Below, piece after piece: positions 56,548 through 64,000 of a DNA stretch of 64,000 bases. Each line of letters opens with the position of its first letter. The first letter of the stretch is position 1. Below the pieces are notes generated by a model. That model saw only the letters and a list, made by a program, of their open reading frames with translations. It did no database searches and had not been told where the DNA came from. The position numbers and the translations under genes are program-made. The stretch comes from Brachybacterium sp. YJGR34 (GTDB taxonomy: Bacteria; Actinomycetota; Actinomycetes; Actinomycetales; Dermabacteraceae): contig NZ_PNFB01000018.1 of NCBI RefSeq assembly GCF_003347015.1, positions 19,468 through 83,467 of the forward strand, in the 5' to 3' direction.

Positions 56548-58016
56548 GCGTCGTCTCCGTTCTCCGTCGGCCCGCCGAGCGGGCCACGTTCCTCGAGGCG
56601 TGCCACGAGCGGGCCGGCGATGCGTCGCAGACCGGCATCGCGCGAGGACTTCAGCAGCACCACGTCGCCGGGCGCCAGCGTCCGTTCTAGCACAGCCTGG
56701 GCCTCCTCCACCGAGCCCAGCCAGACGGACTCACCGCCGAAGCTGCCCTCGAGGCTGGCCCCGTGGTGGATCGGGGCGGCGCCGTCGCCGATCACGTACA
56801 GCGTGCCGATGTTCAGGCGCACCACGAGCCGGCCGATCCCGTCGTGGAGCACGGCCGAGTCCTCTCCCAGCTCGAGCATCTCGCCGAGCACGGCGATCGT
56901 CCGGTGGGAACGGCCCAGGTGCGCGAGGGTCTTCAGCGCCTGCCGCATCGAGTCCGGGTTCGCGTTGTAGGCGTCGTCGATGATCGTCACGCCGCCGGCG
57001 CGGAGGACCTCCATGCGCTGGCCGGTGGCCAGGCTCGCGCCCTCCAGCGCGGCGGTCGCGGTCGCGGGGTCGGCACCGGCCACCAGGGCGGCGGTCAGCG
57101 CCGCGAGCACATTGGCGGCCTGCTGCTCGCCCAGCAGGTCCGGACGCACCGGGAATCGGCCGGCGGGGATCGCCGTGCCGTCCAGCGCCGTGAGCCCCTC
57201 GGGGACCGCCAGCGTGAAGCTCAGGCGGGCCTCGTCATCCAGGGAGAGGTCCTCGCCGCGGAGGTCGCCCTCGGTGAAGCCCCAGCGGAGGGCGGGAGCC
57301 GCGGACCGTTCTGCCATCGCCGAGACGAGCCGGTCCTCGGCGTTCAGGACGGCGCGCCCGGTGGGGACGAGAGCCTCGACCAGCTCGCCCTTGGCGCGGG
57401 CGATCGCCTCGACGCCGCCGAACTCGCCGAGGTGAGCGGAGCCGACGTTGAGCACGATCGCCACGTCCGGGCGTGCGATCGCGGTGAGCTGCGCGATGTG
57501 GCCGACCCCGCGGGCGCCCATCTCGAGCACCAGGAAGCGGGTGTCAGCCCCGAGGCGCAGCACGGTCAGCGGCAGACCGAGCTCGTTGTTGTGGTTCCCC
57601 GCCGGGGCGATCGTCGGGCCCTCGGCCCGCAGGATCGTGCCCAGCAGATCCTTGGTGCCGGTCTTCCCGGCGCTGCCGGTCACCGCGAGGACCACCAGCT
57701 GCTCGTTCTCCCGGCGCGCCTGCTCGAGCTGGGCGACGGCCAGCTGGGACAGCGCCTCGCGGACGTCCCCCACCTGCACGGCGGGCGCCCCGCGATCCAC
57801 GGTGACCAGGCTGAGGGCGGCCCCCGCGGCGTGTGCGGCCCCGAGGTGCTCGTGGCCGTCGGTGCGCTCGCCCGCGAAGGCGGCGAAGAGGTCCCCGGGC
57901 TCGACCTCCCGGGAGTCGATCCGGGCGATGCCGGTGACGGTCTCGTCCCCGGTCGCACCGCCCACGAGGGTCCCGCCCGTGAGGGCGGCGATCTCCCGTG
58001 CCGTGGTCTGCAGCAT
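56544..58016 (-). CDS. murF: UDP-MurNAc-tripeptide--D-Ala-D-Ala ligase
   Basis: The 490-residue Mur ligase adds D-Ala-D-Ala to the tripeptide. Motifs are TGIARIDSREVEPGDLFAAF, AVTGSAGKTGTKDLL (ATP loop, with S-A in place of the usual T-x), GNHNNELGLPLTVL, NVGSAHLGEFG and IIDDAYNANPDSM. It starts at ATG 58016, three bases after the murE stop. Confidence 0.96.
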   Translation of the reverse strand: MLQTTAREIAALTGGTLVGGATGDETVTGIARIDSREVEPGDLFAAFAGERTDGHEHLGAAHAAGAALSLVTVDRGAPAVQVGDVREALSQLAVAQLEQARRENEQLVVLAVTGSAGKTGTKDLLGTILRAEGPTIAPAGNHNNELGLPLTVLRLGADTRFLVLEMGARGVGHIAQLTAIARPDVAIVLNVGSAHLGEFGGVEAIARAKGELVEALVPTGRAVLNAEDRLVSAMAERSAAPALRWGFTEGDLRGEDLSLDDEARLSFTLAVPEGLTALDGTAIPAGRFPVRPDLLGEQQAANVLAALTAALVAGADPATATAALEGASLATGQRMEVLRAGGVTIIDDAYNANPDSMRQALKTLAHLGRSHRTIAVLGEMLELGEDSAVLHDGIGRLVVRLNIGTLYVIGDGAAPIHHGASLEGSFGGESVWLGSVEEAQAVLERTLAPGDVVLLKSSRDAGLRRIAGPLVARLEERGPLGGPTENGDDA

Positions 58017-58019
58017 CTC

Positions 58020-59591
58020 TCAGTGTCCTTCGTCCGTGTCGTCGCACTCGGCGCCGCCGCGCGCGGTCAGCGCTTCTCGCAGTCGGAGGCGGTCGTCGAA
58101 CGGATGGACGATACCGCCGATCTGCTGTCCGGTCTCCGCGCCCTTGCCGGCCACCAGGATGGTGTCGGACACGTCGGCCAGGGAGGCGGCGAGCTCGATC
58201 GCGTCACCACGGCCGCCCACCTCTCGGACCTGGGCTTCCGCCCCCTCCGGGACCCCGCTGAGCACCTCGCGGCGGATGGCTGCGGGGTCCTCGGTGCGCG
58301 GGTTGTCGTCTGTGACGATGACCACGTCGGCGAGGCGGGCGGCGACCTCCCCCATGTGCGGCCGCTTGCGGCGGTCCCGGTCTCCCCCGGCTCCCATCAC
58401 CACGATCAGCCGCCGGGTGGAGGGCACGGCGCGCAGCGTCGTCAGCGCCTGCTCCAGGGCGTCCGCGGTGTGCGAGTAGTCGACGACGCCGAGCACCGGG
58501 GTGCGCGCCACCGGCTCCATGCGCCCGGGCACGGTGCCGGCCTCGCCGAGGGCACGGGCGACCTCGGGACCGGTGTGCCCGATCGCGGCGAGCATCAGCT
58601 CCGCGGCGAGGGTGTTGGCGACGTAGTGCCGCCCGGGCAGGGCGGCACGGAGGGTCCGGGCGCCGTCCGGGCCGTCGACGGTGAAGGTGCTGCCGTAGCC
58701 CTCGGCGCGCAGGTCCCGGGCGACGTGGTCGGCCGCCGTCCCCGGACGGGTCGCGTAGGTGGTCACCGGGATCTGCGCCTCGCGCGCCAGTCGCGCGCCC
58801 CAGGCGTCGTCCACGCAGACGATGCCGCGCCGCGCGTGGCGCGGGGTGAACAGGCTGCGCTTGGCCTCGTAGTAGGCCTCCATCGTGCCGTGGAAGTCGA
58901 GGTGGTCCTGAGTGAGGTTCGTGAAGCAGGCGACGTCGAGGACGACCTCGTCGGCGCGGTGCAGGACCAGGGCGTGGCTGGAGACCTCCATCGCGGCGAC
59001 CTCGACCCGGTCCTCGAGCATCCGGGCGAGGATGCCGTGGAGCTCGGGCGATTCCGGGGTGGTGCGGACGGTCGCGATGGCGTGGTCGGCGCCGTCGGCG
59101 TCCCGATAGCGGGTGCCGCCGGTGCCGATCGCGCCGGCGGGCACGCCGAGCGCCTGGAGGGTCCCGGTCAGGGCGGTGGTGATCGAGGTCTTGCCGTTGG
59201 TGCCGGTCACGCCGAGGGTGCGCAGCCGCTCGGCGGGCCGTCCCAGGACCAGGGCCGCGGCCGCGGCGGTCGCCGCCCGCGGATCGTCCACCACGATCAC
59301 GGGCAGGCCGGCGGCGAGGCAGCGGTCGCGGCCGGCGGGATCGGTCAGCGCCATCGCGGCGCCGCGCTCGGCGGCCTGGGCGGCGAACTCGGCGCCGTGC
59401 GCGGAGGCACCGGGCAGCGCGCTCCACAGGTCGCCGGGCTCCACCGAGCGCGAGTCGAGGGTGACGCCGCGCAGGGTCGCGTCGACGGAGGGGACCTCGG
59501 CGCCGAGGGCGCGCGCGAGGTCCGCCGCGCCCGCGCCGAGGGGGCGACGCGGACGGGCGGCTTCGGGGGTGGGGGCGGTCTCTGAGGTCAC
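58020..59591 (-). CDS. murE: UDP-MurNAc-tripeptide synthetase MurE
   Basis: The 523-residue Mur ligase adds the third residue of the stem peptide. The ATP loop GVTGTNGKTSITTAL is at about 127-141, then NLTQDHLDFHG, and near 430 the DNPRTEDP motif. DNPR is characteristic of meso-diaminopimelate-adding enzymes, whereas lysine-adding ones differ; this fits the three dap genes in the window. The carbamylated Lys lies in YEAKRSLF. GTG 59591 is seven bases after the ftsI stop. Confidence 0.95.
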   Translation of the reverse strand: MTSETAPTPEAARPRRPLGAGAADLARALGAEVPSVDATLRGVTLDSRSVEPGDLWSALPGASAHGAEFAAQAAERGAAMALTDPAGRDRCLAAGLPVIVVDDPRAATAAAAALVLGRPAERLRTLGVTGTNGKTSITTALTGTLQALGVPAGAIGTGGTRYRDADGADHAIATVRTTPESPELHGILARMLEDRVEVAAMEVSSHALVLHRADEVVLDVACFTNLTQDHLDFHGTMEAYYEAKRSLFTPRHARRGIVCVDDAWGARLAREAQIPVTTYATRPGTAADHVARDLRAEGYGSTFTVDGPDGARTLRAALPGRHYVANTLAAELMLAAIGHTGPEVARALGEAGTVPGRMEPVARTPVLGVVDYSHTADALEQALTTLRAVPSTRRLIVVMGAGGDRDRRKRPHMGEVAARLADVVIVTDDNPRTEDPAAIRREVLSGVPEGAEAQVREVGGRGDAIELAASLADVSDTILVAGKGAETGQQIGGIVHPFDDRLRLREALTARGGAECDDTDEGH

Positions 59592-59598
59592 CGTGCGC

Positions 59599-61413
59599 TC
59601 ACCATTCGTTCTCGAGCTCGCGACCGGGGACTCCGGTCGGGGCGATGCCCTGGTTCTGCAGCGTGAAGGTGGTCAGCTCGGAGAAGGCGGGGGCCGCGGC
59701 CTTCGACCCCGAGATGAAGGTGTCCAGGCCGAAGACGAACACGCCCACGACGATCTCGGGATCGTCCGCCGGGGCGAAGCCGATGAAGGAGGCGGTGTAG
59801 CCGGTCTCGCCCACCTGGGCGGTGCCGCTCTTGCCCGCCGTGGCATAGCCCTCCACGGCCGCGACCGAGGTCTCCTCGTCGACGTTGTTGTCCATCAGCT
59901 CCTGCATCGTCGCCGCGGTGTCCGAGGAGACCACGCGGGTGCTCTCCGGCTCGCCGAGAGGGGTCACGGTGCCGTCGTCCGCACGGGTGCCCGCGATCAG
60001 GGAGGGCTCGACGCGCACGCCGTCGTTGGCGAAGGTGCCCACGGCGGAGACCATCTGCAGGGCGTTGACGCTGTACCCCTGGCCGAAGGAGGTCGTGTAG
60101 CGGGTGCGACCGGTCCAGTCCTCCGCCGGGTGGACGATGCCCGCGGACTCCCCGGGCAGCTCGACGCCGGTGGGCTGCCCGAGGCCGAAGGCCGTGAGGT
60201 AGTCGTGACGGATCTGCGGGGTGAGGGTCTCGGAGATCTGCACGGTGCCGACGTTCGAGCTGTTCTTGAGCACCCCGGCCGTGGTCAGCTGCTGATCGGG
60301 ATGGACGTGGGAGTCCTTGATCCGGTGTCCCTCGAAGTAGCGCTCGTAGGGGATCTCGTACTCCGTCTCCGGGGTGACCGTGCCCTCCTCGAGCGCCGCC
60401 GCGATCGTGAAGAGCTTGCCGGTCGAGCCGGGCTCGAAGACGTTGGAGATCGACCGGTTGCCCAGGTCCTCCTCCTCCGCGGCGCCGGGATCGTTCGGGT
60501 CGTAGGTCGGGTACTCGGCCAGGGCCAGCACCTCGCCGGTGCGGGAGTTGTACACGACGGCGCTGCCGCCGGTGCCGCCGACCTGCTCGACGGCGCCCGC
60601 GACGATCTGCTGCGCCTTCCACTGCAGGTCCCGGTCGATGGTGAGGAGCACGTCGCTGCCGTCCACGGCCGGGGTGGTCTCCTGGGAGCCCGTGGGGATG
60701 ATCTGGCCGCCGGCGCCGCGCTCGTAGCTGGTCTCGCCGTCGGTGCCGCGGAGCTCCTCGTCGAAGGACAGCTCGGTCCCGGCCAGGGCCGCGCCGTCGG
60801 ACCCGACGAAGCCCAGGATGTTCCCGCCCACCGATCCGGCCGGGTAGATGCGCTCGGCCACGCGATCGGCGCCGATGCCCGGGATCTTCAGGGCGATCAC
60901 GGCGTCACGGACCTCGGGCTCGACGTTCTTGAGCAGGTACGAGAAGCCCGCATCACCGGTGAGGGCGTCGCGGGTCTCGGACTCCGACCACCCCAGGACC
61001 GGCGCGAGCTCCTTCGCGGCGGCCTCGATGCCGGTGACCTCGGCGGTGGTGGAGTTCTCGAGGTACTCGTCCACCTGGAGCTGGTTCACCCACAGGTCGT
61101 AGCGCTCGACGGAGCTGGCCAGCGTGGTGCCGTCACGGTCCAGGATGTCCCCGCGCAGGGCCGGGATGGTGCGGGTGACGGTGCGCTGCTCGATCGCCTC
61201 CTGGGCGCGGGCGCTCGCGTCCAGCCCCTGCACCCAGACCAGGCGTCCGGACAGGGCCAGGACGGCGACCATGATCAGGCAGATCAGCAGACGGTGCCGC
61301 GTGGCGGGCTCGCCCAAGCGGCCGCCTGTCATCACGCCGCCGCGCCGCGGCGCACGGGTGCCCGCCGCAGGACGGGTGGTGCGTCGCGAACCGTTCCTGC
61401 GCGTCGGCGCCAT
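59599..61413 (-). CDS. ftsI: Septal penicillin-binding protein FtsI (class B transpeptidase)
   Basis: The 604-residue PBP has a basic N-terminus, one membrane helix (about 41-60), a dimerisation domain with RGDILDRDGTTLA (87-99) and the transpeptidase domain: active Ser330 in GSTGK (S-T-G-K, 330-333), SSN at 385-387 and KSGT at 528-531. It cross-links septal peptidoglycan with FtsW. No PASTA repeats follow, unlike in some actinobacterial PBPs. ATG 61413 is three bases after the ftsL stop. Confidence 0.96.
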   Translation of the reverse strand: MAPTRRNGSRRTTRPAAGTRAPRRGGVMTGGRLGEPATRHRLLICLIMVAVLALSGRLVWVQGLDASARAQEAIEQRTVTRTIPALRGDILDRDGTTLASSVERYDLWVNQLQVDEYLENSTTAEVTGIEAAAKELAPVLGWSESETRDALTGDAGFSYLLKNVEPEVRDAVIALKIPGIGADRVAERIYPAGSVGGNILGFVGSDGAALAGTELSFDEELRGTDGETSYERGAGGQIIPTGSQETTPAVDGSDVLLTIDRDLQWKAQQIVAGAVEQVGGTGGSAVVYNSRTGEVLALAEYPTYDPNDPGAAEEEDLGNRSISNVFEPGSTGKLFTIAAALEEGTVTPETEYEIPYERYFEGHRIKDSHVHPDQQLTTAGVLKNSSNVGTVQISETLTPQIRHDYLTAFGLGQPTGVELPGESAGIVHPAEDWTGRTRYTTSFGQGYSVNALQMVSAVGTFANDGVRVEPSLIAGTRADDGTVTPLGEPESTRVVSSDTAATMQELMDNNVDEETSVAAVEGYATAGKSGTAQVGETGYTASFIGFAPADDPEIVVGVFVFGLDTFISGSKAAAPAFSELTTFTLQNQGIAPTGVPGRELENEW

Positions 61414-61416
61414 CTG

Positions 61417-61941
61417 TCAGTCCCCCTCGTTGCCCATGCCGTGGTAGGCGGTGGGCTCGTCATAGATCTGAGCCGGCGGCACGGCGACCTGTGCGGGCAC
61501 CTCCGCGAGCTCGGGCGTGCCCTCAGTCTGCGCCGCCGGAGCCGTCTCGCCGATGATCTCGCCCGTGTCGAGGTCGATGTAGGCGGGATCGGACACCGGG
61601 ACCATGCCGATCTCGCGCGCCTGGCGCTCCAGCTCCTGCGGCGTGCCGAGCCGCTCGTTCGTCTCGGCGAGCGCCTGGCGCTCCTCGGTGAGGCGCTGCG
61701 ACTGCCCCTGGAGGCGGGTGATCTCGTAGCTGGCCCCGGACATCTGGATGTTCATGTACAGCAGCGCCGTGAGCGTGGCCATGACGATGAGCGTGCACAG
61801 CAGGGTGAACGGCAGCGAGCTGCGTGTGGCCTGCGGCGCGGCGACGACGGTCAGCCGCGGTGCGGAGGTCGACTGCGCGCCTCGCTTCGGGGAGCGGACA
61901 GGGCGGACCGCGGGGGCGTGAACGGCGGTGGTGCTGGCCAT
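61417..61941 (-). CDS. ftsL: FtsL-like divisome protein
   Basis: The 174-residue bitopic protein has a basic disordered start, one membrane helix (about 43-66, LPFTLLCTLIVMATLTALLYMN in parts), a leucine/glutamine-rich coiled coil (about 68-105) and an acidic Pro-rich tail. This topology and its place between rsmH and ftsI define actinobacterial FtsL. Sequence conservation of FtsL is weak, so the call leans on topology and context. It begins one base after the rsmH stop. Confidence 0.85.
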   Translation of the reverse strand: MASTTAVHAPAVRPVRSPKRGAQSTSAPRLTVVAAPQATRSSLPFTLLCTLIVMATLTALLYMNIQMSGASYEITRLQGQSQRLTEERQALAETNERLGTPQELERQAREIGMVPVSDPAYIDLDTGEIIGETAPAAQTEGTPELAEVPAQVAVPPAQIYDEPTAYHGMGNEGD

Positions 61942-61942
61942 C

Positions 61943-62938
61943 TCAGTGTGCTCTCTGGGCGGATCGGGTTCGGGTGAGCGCGCGCAGCCGGACGGAGGCG
62001 GCGCGCGGATTGGTGCCGCGCTCGGAGTCGTCGGCCTGGAGGGCTCCGCGCACGAGCGGGGCGAAGGTGGGGCGGTGCTCCTCCAGCTCGACCGGCAGAC
62101 CCGGCGGTGCGGAGGACCGCGTGCGTCGCGTGAAGGCGGTCTTCACCAGGCGGTCCTCACCGGAGTGGTAGGACTCCACGACGATGCGGCCGCCGACCTC
62201 GAGGCAGTCCAGCGCGGACTCGATCGCCGCGGCGAGGATCTCGAGCTCCTCGTTCACGGCGATCCGCAGCGCCTGGAAGGTGCGCTTGGCCGGGTGGCCG
62301 CCGCTGGCCTTGGAGGCCGCGGGGATCGCACGGTCCAGCAGCTCGACGAGCTCGCCGCTGCGGGTCAGGGGGGCGCTCTCGCGCTGCTCGACGATGCGGC
62401 GCGCGATCCGGCGGGAGAAGCGCTCGTCTCCGAGCTCGTGGAGGATGCGCGCGATCTCCGCCTCGGGCAGGTCGCGCAGCAGATCCGCGGCGGTGGGGCC
62501 GCTGGACGAGGTGTCCATCCGCATGTCCAGCGGGGCGTCCACCGCGTAGGAGAAGCCACGGTCCGTGGTGTCGATCTGGAAGCTCGACAGGCCCAGGTCC
62601 ATCATCACGCCACGGGCACCGGGGAGTCCGAGGTCCTCGAGCACCGCGGGGATCTCGTCGTAGGTGGCGTGGACGAGCGTGGCCCGGTCCAGGACTCCCT
62701 CGCGCTCCAGTCGCTGCCGGGCGAGCTCGAGCGCCTGCGGATCGCGGTCGATCCCGACCACGTGCGCCCGGGGGGCGGCCTGCAGGACGGCGGCGGCGTG
62801 GCCGCCCATGCCGAGAGTGGCGTCGACGTGGACCGACCCGGGCTCCTGCAGGGCCGGGGCGAGGAGCTCCACGGAGGTGGCGAGCAGGACCGGGACGTGG
62901 CGGTCCTCGGCCGGCCGGTCCTGCGGCGTGGTGTCCAT
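61943..62938 (-). CDS. rsmH: 16S rRNA (cytosine-1402-N4) methyltransferase
   Basis: The 331-residue protein has HVPVLLATSVELL, the SAM motif VHVDATLGMGGHAAAVL, MMDLGLSSFQIDTTDRGFSY in parts, and VESYHSGEDRLVK. RsmH methylates N4 of C1402 in the decoding centre. ATG 62938 is chosen as GGGGAGGGG lies four to five bases before it; ATG 62959 upstream would add seven residues. The gene starts the tight run of overlapping dcw genes. Confidence 0.95.
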   Translation of the reverse strand: MDTTPQDRPAEDRHVPVLLATSVELLAPALQEPGSVHVDATLGMGGHAAAVLQAAPRAHVVGIDRDPQALELARQRLEREGVLDRATLVHATYDEIPAVLEDLGLPGARGVMMDLGLSSFQIDTTDRGFSYAVDAPLDMRMDTSSSGPTAADLLRDLPEAEIARILHELGDERFSRRIARRIVEQRESAPLTRSGELVELLDRAIPAASKASGGHPAKRTFQALRIAVNEELEILAAAIESALDCLEVGGRIVVESYHSGEDRLVKTAFTRRTRSSAPPGLPVELEEHRPTFAPLVRGALQADDSERGTNPRAASVRLRALTRTRSAQRAH

Positions 62939-63048
62939 GTCACCCCTCCCCTGGGTCATGCGGTGCTGATGTGCGTTGCGGCGATGCGGATCCTGCGGTC
63001 CCGCCCGACTCCGCGCCCTGTGCGCGGTGCCGTCCTGCCAGATTCCCC

Positions 63049-63096
63049 GTCGTTCCCGACCCGCCACCGGGGAAGTTGCGTCGGGGCGGGAACGAC
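63049..63096 (-). other. Inverted repeat in the mraZ-rsmH gap
   Basis: Perfect ten-base arms (63049-63058 and 63087-63096) enclose a 28-base loop in the 195-base space between mraZ and rsmH. It may be a leader hairpin or partial terminator that lowers read-through from mraZ into rsmH. No other sign of function. Confidence 0.35.
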
Positions 63097-63133
63097 GAGA
63101 GGTCTCACAGGACGGAGATCCCTCGGGTCGGAC

Positions 63134-63565
63134 TCAGAACAGGCCGGGGATCACCTCCTCGGAGGTCTCGGCGAAGCCGTCCTCCTTCTGCTCGAGGTAG
63201 GACTCCCAGGCCGGGAGCGACCAGATCTCGAGCCGATCGAGCGCGCCGATGACGGCGCATTCCCGGTCCAGGTCCGCGTAGGTGCGCAGATGACCCGGGA
63301 TGGTGATGCGGCCCTGCTTGTCCGGGATGACGTCCTCCGCGCCGGAGAGCAGCACGCGCAGGTAGTCGCGTGTGCGCCGATCGGTGGTGGGCGCCCGACG
63401 GGCCTCCTCGAGCTTCTGGCGGAACTCCATGAGCGGGTACACCGCGATGCAGTGCTCCTGCCCACGAGTCATGACCAGTCCCGAGGCGAGCTCGTCGCGG
63501 AACTTCGCCGGGAAGATCAGGCGCCCCTTCTCGTCGAGCTTGGGCGTGAAGGTGCCGAGGAACAT
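63134..63565 (-). CDS. mraZ: Transcriptional regulator MraZ
   Basis: The 143-residue protein has two SpoVT/AbrB-like swapped-hairpin halves, each with the MraZ motif: [18 protein letters not shown] (about 7-24) and [15 protein letters not shown] (about 92-106). MraZ binds repeats in its own promoter and represses the dcw genes. AAGGAGGG lies five bases before ATG 63565, and a five-unit repeat that fits its operator lies 40-85 bases upstream of the start. Confidence 0.96.
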   Translation of the reverse strand: MFLGTFTPKLDEKGRLIFPAKFRDELASGLVMTRGQEHCIAVYPLMEFRQKLEEARRAPTTDRRTRDYLRVLLSGAEDVIPDKQGRITIPGHLRTYADLDRECAVIGALDRLEIWSLPAWESYLEQKEDGFAETSEEVIPGLF

Positions 63566-63604
63566 CCAGGCCCTCCTTCACTCGCCGAGACTCGCGATCT
63601 GACA

Positions 63605-63649
63605 CCCAACTCCTCCCAACGTCCTCCACTTTACCCCACTACTCCCCAC
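63605..63649 (-). promoter_or_regulatory. MraZ operator: five repeats in 10-bp phase
   Basis: On the minus strand, five copies of TGGG or its one-base variant recur exactly every ten bases: TTGGG (63609-63605), TTGGG (63619-63615), GTGGA (63629-63625), GTGGG (63639-63635) and GTGGG (63649-63645). E. coli MraZ binds TGGGN units separated by five bases, the same spacing. The site lies 40 bases upstream of mraZ. The match is seen; binding is inferred. Confidence 0.75.
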
Positions 63650-63958
63650 CGCTGGCCATGGTTTCGGCGAACTTCTCCCTCATGTCGTGGATCACCCCAG
63701 GTCAGTGCCGGGGAGCACGGTGGAGGGAGGATCGCGTCCTGCGCCCTCGCGCGGCGTGGCGTATGACGGACCTCGGGACCGCGGCGCGGAGCTCCACGGC
63801 CACCCCGAGATCACCCCTGCAGGTCAGGAGGCCGTGGCGCTGTGGTCAGCGGAGCGGGGCGGCTCGGTGGAGCGCGGTGGAGGGCTCGGGTGGAGCGATG
63901 TGGGGGACGGCGGGGAGGACGGCGGCGCGAGGCACAGGGCGAGGCGGCGAGGTCCGGA
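63650..63958. other. Gene-free region upstream of mraZ
   Basis: About 310 bases between the MraZ operator and the edge hairpin have no credible gene on either strand: frames are short, lack ribosome binding sites and have poor composition. On the plus strand TGGAG-like units recur in pairs ten bases apart (63868 and 63878, 63891 and 63901), but facing away from mraZ. The mraZ promoter should lie at its left end; no clear -35/-10 pair is visible. Confidence 0.5.
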
Positions 63959-64000
63959 CACGACGATGCCCCGGCTCCGAGGAGCCGGGGCATCGTCGTG
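63959..64000. terminator. Very strong hairpin at the right window edge
   Basis: A perfect 20-base stem (63959-63978 with 63981-64000) around a two-base centre runs to the last base of the window and may extend beyond it. It most likely terminates the gene outside the window on the right, keeping it apart from the mraZ promoter. Confidence 0.75.

Noticed and set aside
63650..63958. RNase P RNA gene, sometimes near mraZ in actinobacteria
   Set aside because: None of the conserved RNase P RNA segments, such as the GAGGAAAGTC block, is present on either strand.
63811..63993. Sixty-codon minus-strand frame upstream of mraZ
   Set aside because: It starts inside the edge hairpin, has no ribosome binding site and is dominated by Arg and Pro, as expected of noise.

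Overview
The window is a contiguous, very GC-rich bacterial chromosome segment with the gene content and order of an actinobacterium. A member of Micrococcales such as Brachybacterium (Dermabacteraceae) fits best, but this is inference from gene order and protein style, without a database match. I see no rRNA, tRNA, CRISPR array, insertion sequence, prophage or plasmid genes. Nearly everything is core chromosome. Long antisense open frames are common because of the GC content and were discarded.

Layout. Positions 1-9602 (+ strand, except one PHP gene) hold the tail of a probable TetR regulator, a DUF3107 protein, a membrane-anchored metallophosphoesterase, a DEAD-box RNA helicase, Xaa-Pro aminopeptidase, a soluble MgtE-N/CBS protein, a DUF1003 membrane protein and an Mrp-type Fe-S carrier ATPase. 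Positions 9613-27172 hold tatB, an O-methyltransferase, DUF3117, a LOG-family nucleosidase and the lysine/diaminopimelate genes dapE, dapD and dapC. Interspersed are a FAD/NAD(P)-binding protein, an MFS efflux gene broken by one in-frame stop with its divergent HTH regulator, a secreted lysozyme-like protein, a Tat-exported polysaccharide lyase family 8 (hyaluronate-lyase type) enzyme, citrate synthase, ferredoxin, a CDP-alcohol phosphatidyltransferase and a small membrane protein. Many of these neighbours match blocks known in mycobacteria (dapD/dapE/LOG/DUF3117/methyltransferase/tatB/mrp, and typA/membrane protein/fdx/dapC).

Positions 27172-38759 hold typA, pgi, an MHS-type transporter, a flotillin-like protein, phosphofructokinase, an acyl-CoA-dehydrogenase-like flavoprotein, an LCP ligase and a LysR regulator. 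Positions 38788-63565, all on the minus strand, form the division and cell-wall (dcw) region, read from right to left: mraZ, rsmH, ftsL, ftsI, murE, murF, mraY, murD, ftsW, murG, murC, ftsQ, ftsZ, pgeF, sepF, yggT, wag31, lspA, rluD, one unknown gene, and dnaE. From rsmH to ftsQ the genes overlap by 1-4 bases or are 1-35 bases apart, so they are almost certainly one transcription unit.

How the genes work together. DapD, DapC and DapE make LL-diaminopimelate. MurC/D/E/F, MraY and MurG build lipid II, and MurE carries the DNPR motif of meso-diaminopimelate-adding enzymes. FtsW/FtsI polymerise and cross-link it at the septum placed by FtsZ, SepF, FtsQ and FtsL, while Wag31 organises polar growth. 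LCP and LspA act on the envelope. The clearest non-coding signals are a five-unit, 10-bp-phased repeat upstream of mraZ that fits an MraZ operator, a LacI-type palindrome upstream of the polysaccharide lyase, direct repeats between the broken transporter and its regulator, and several long perfect hairpins at gene ends. I did not find a convincing new multi-gene system; the most interesting items are listed as findings.
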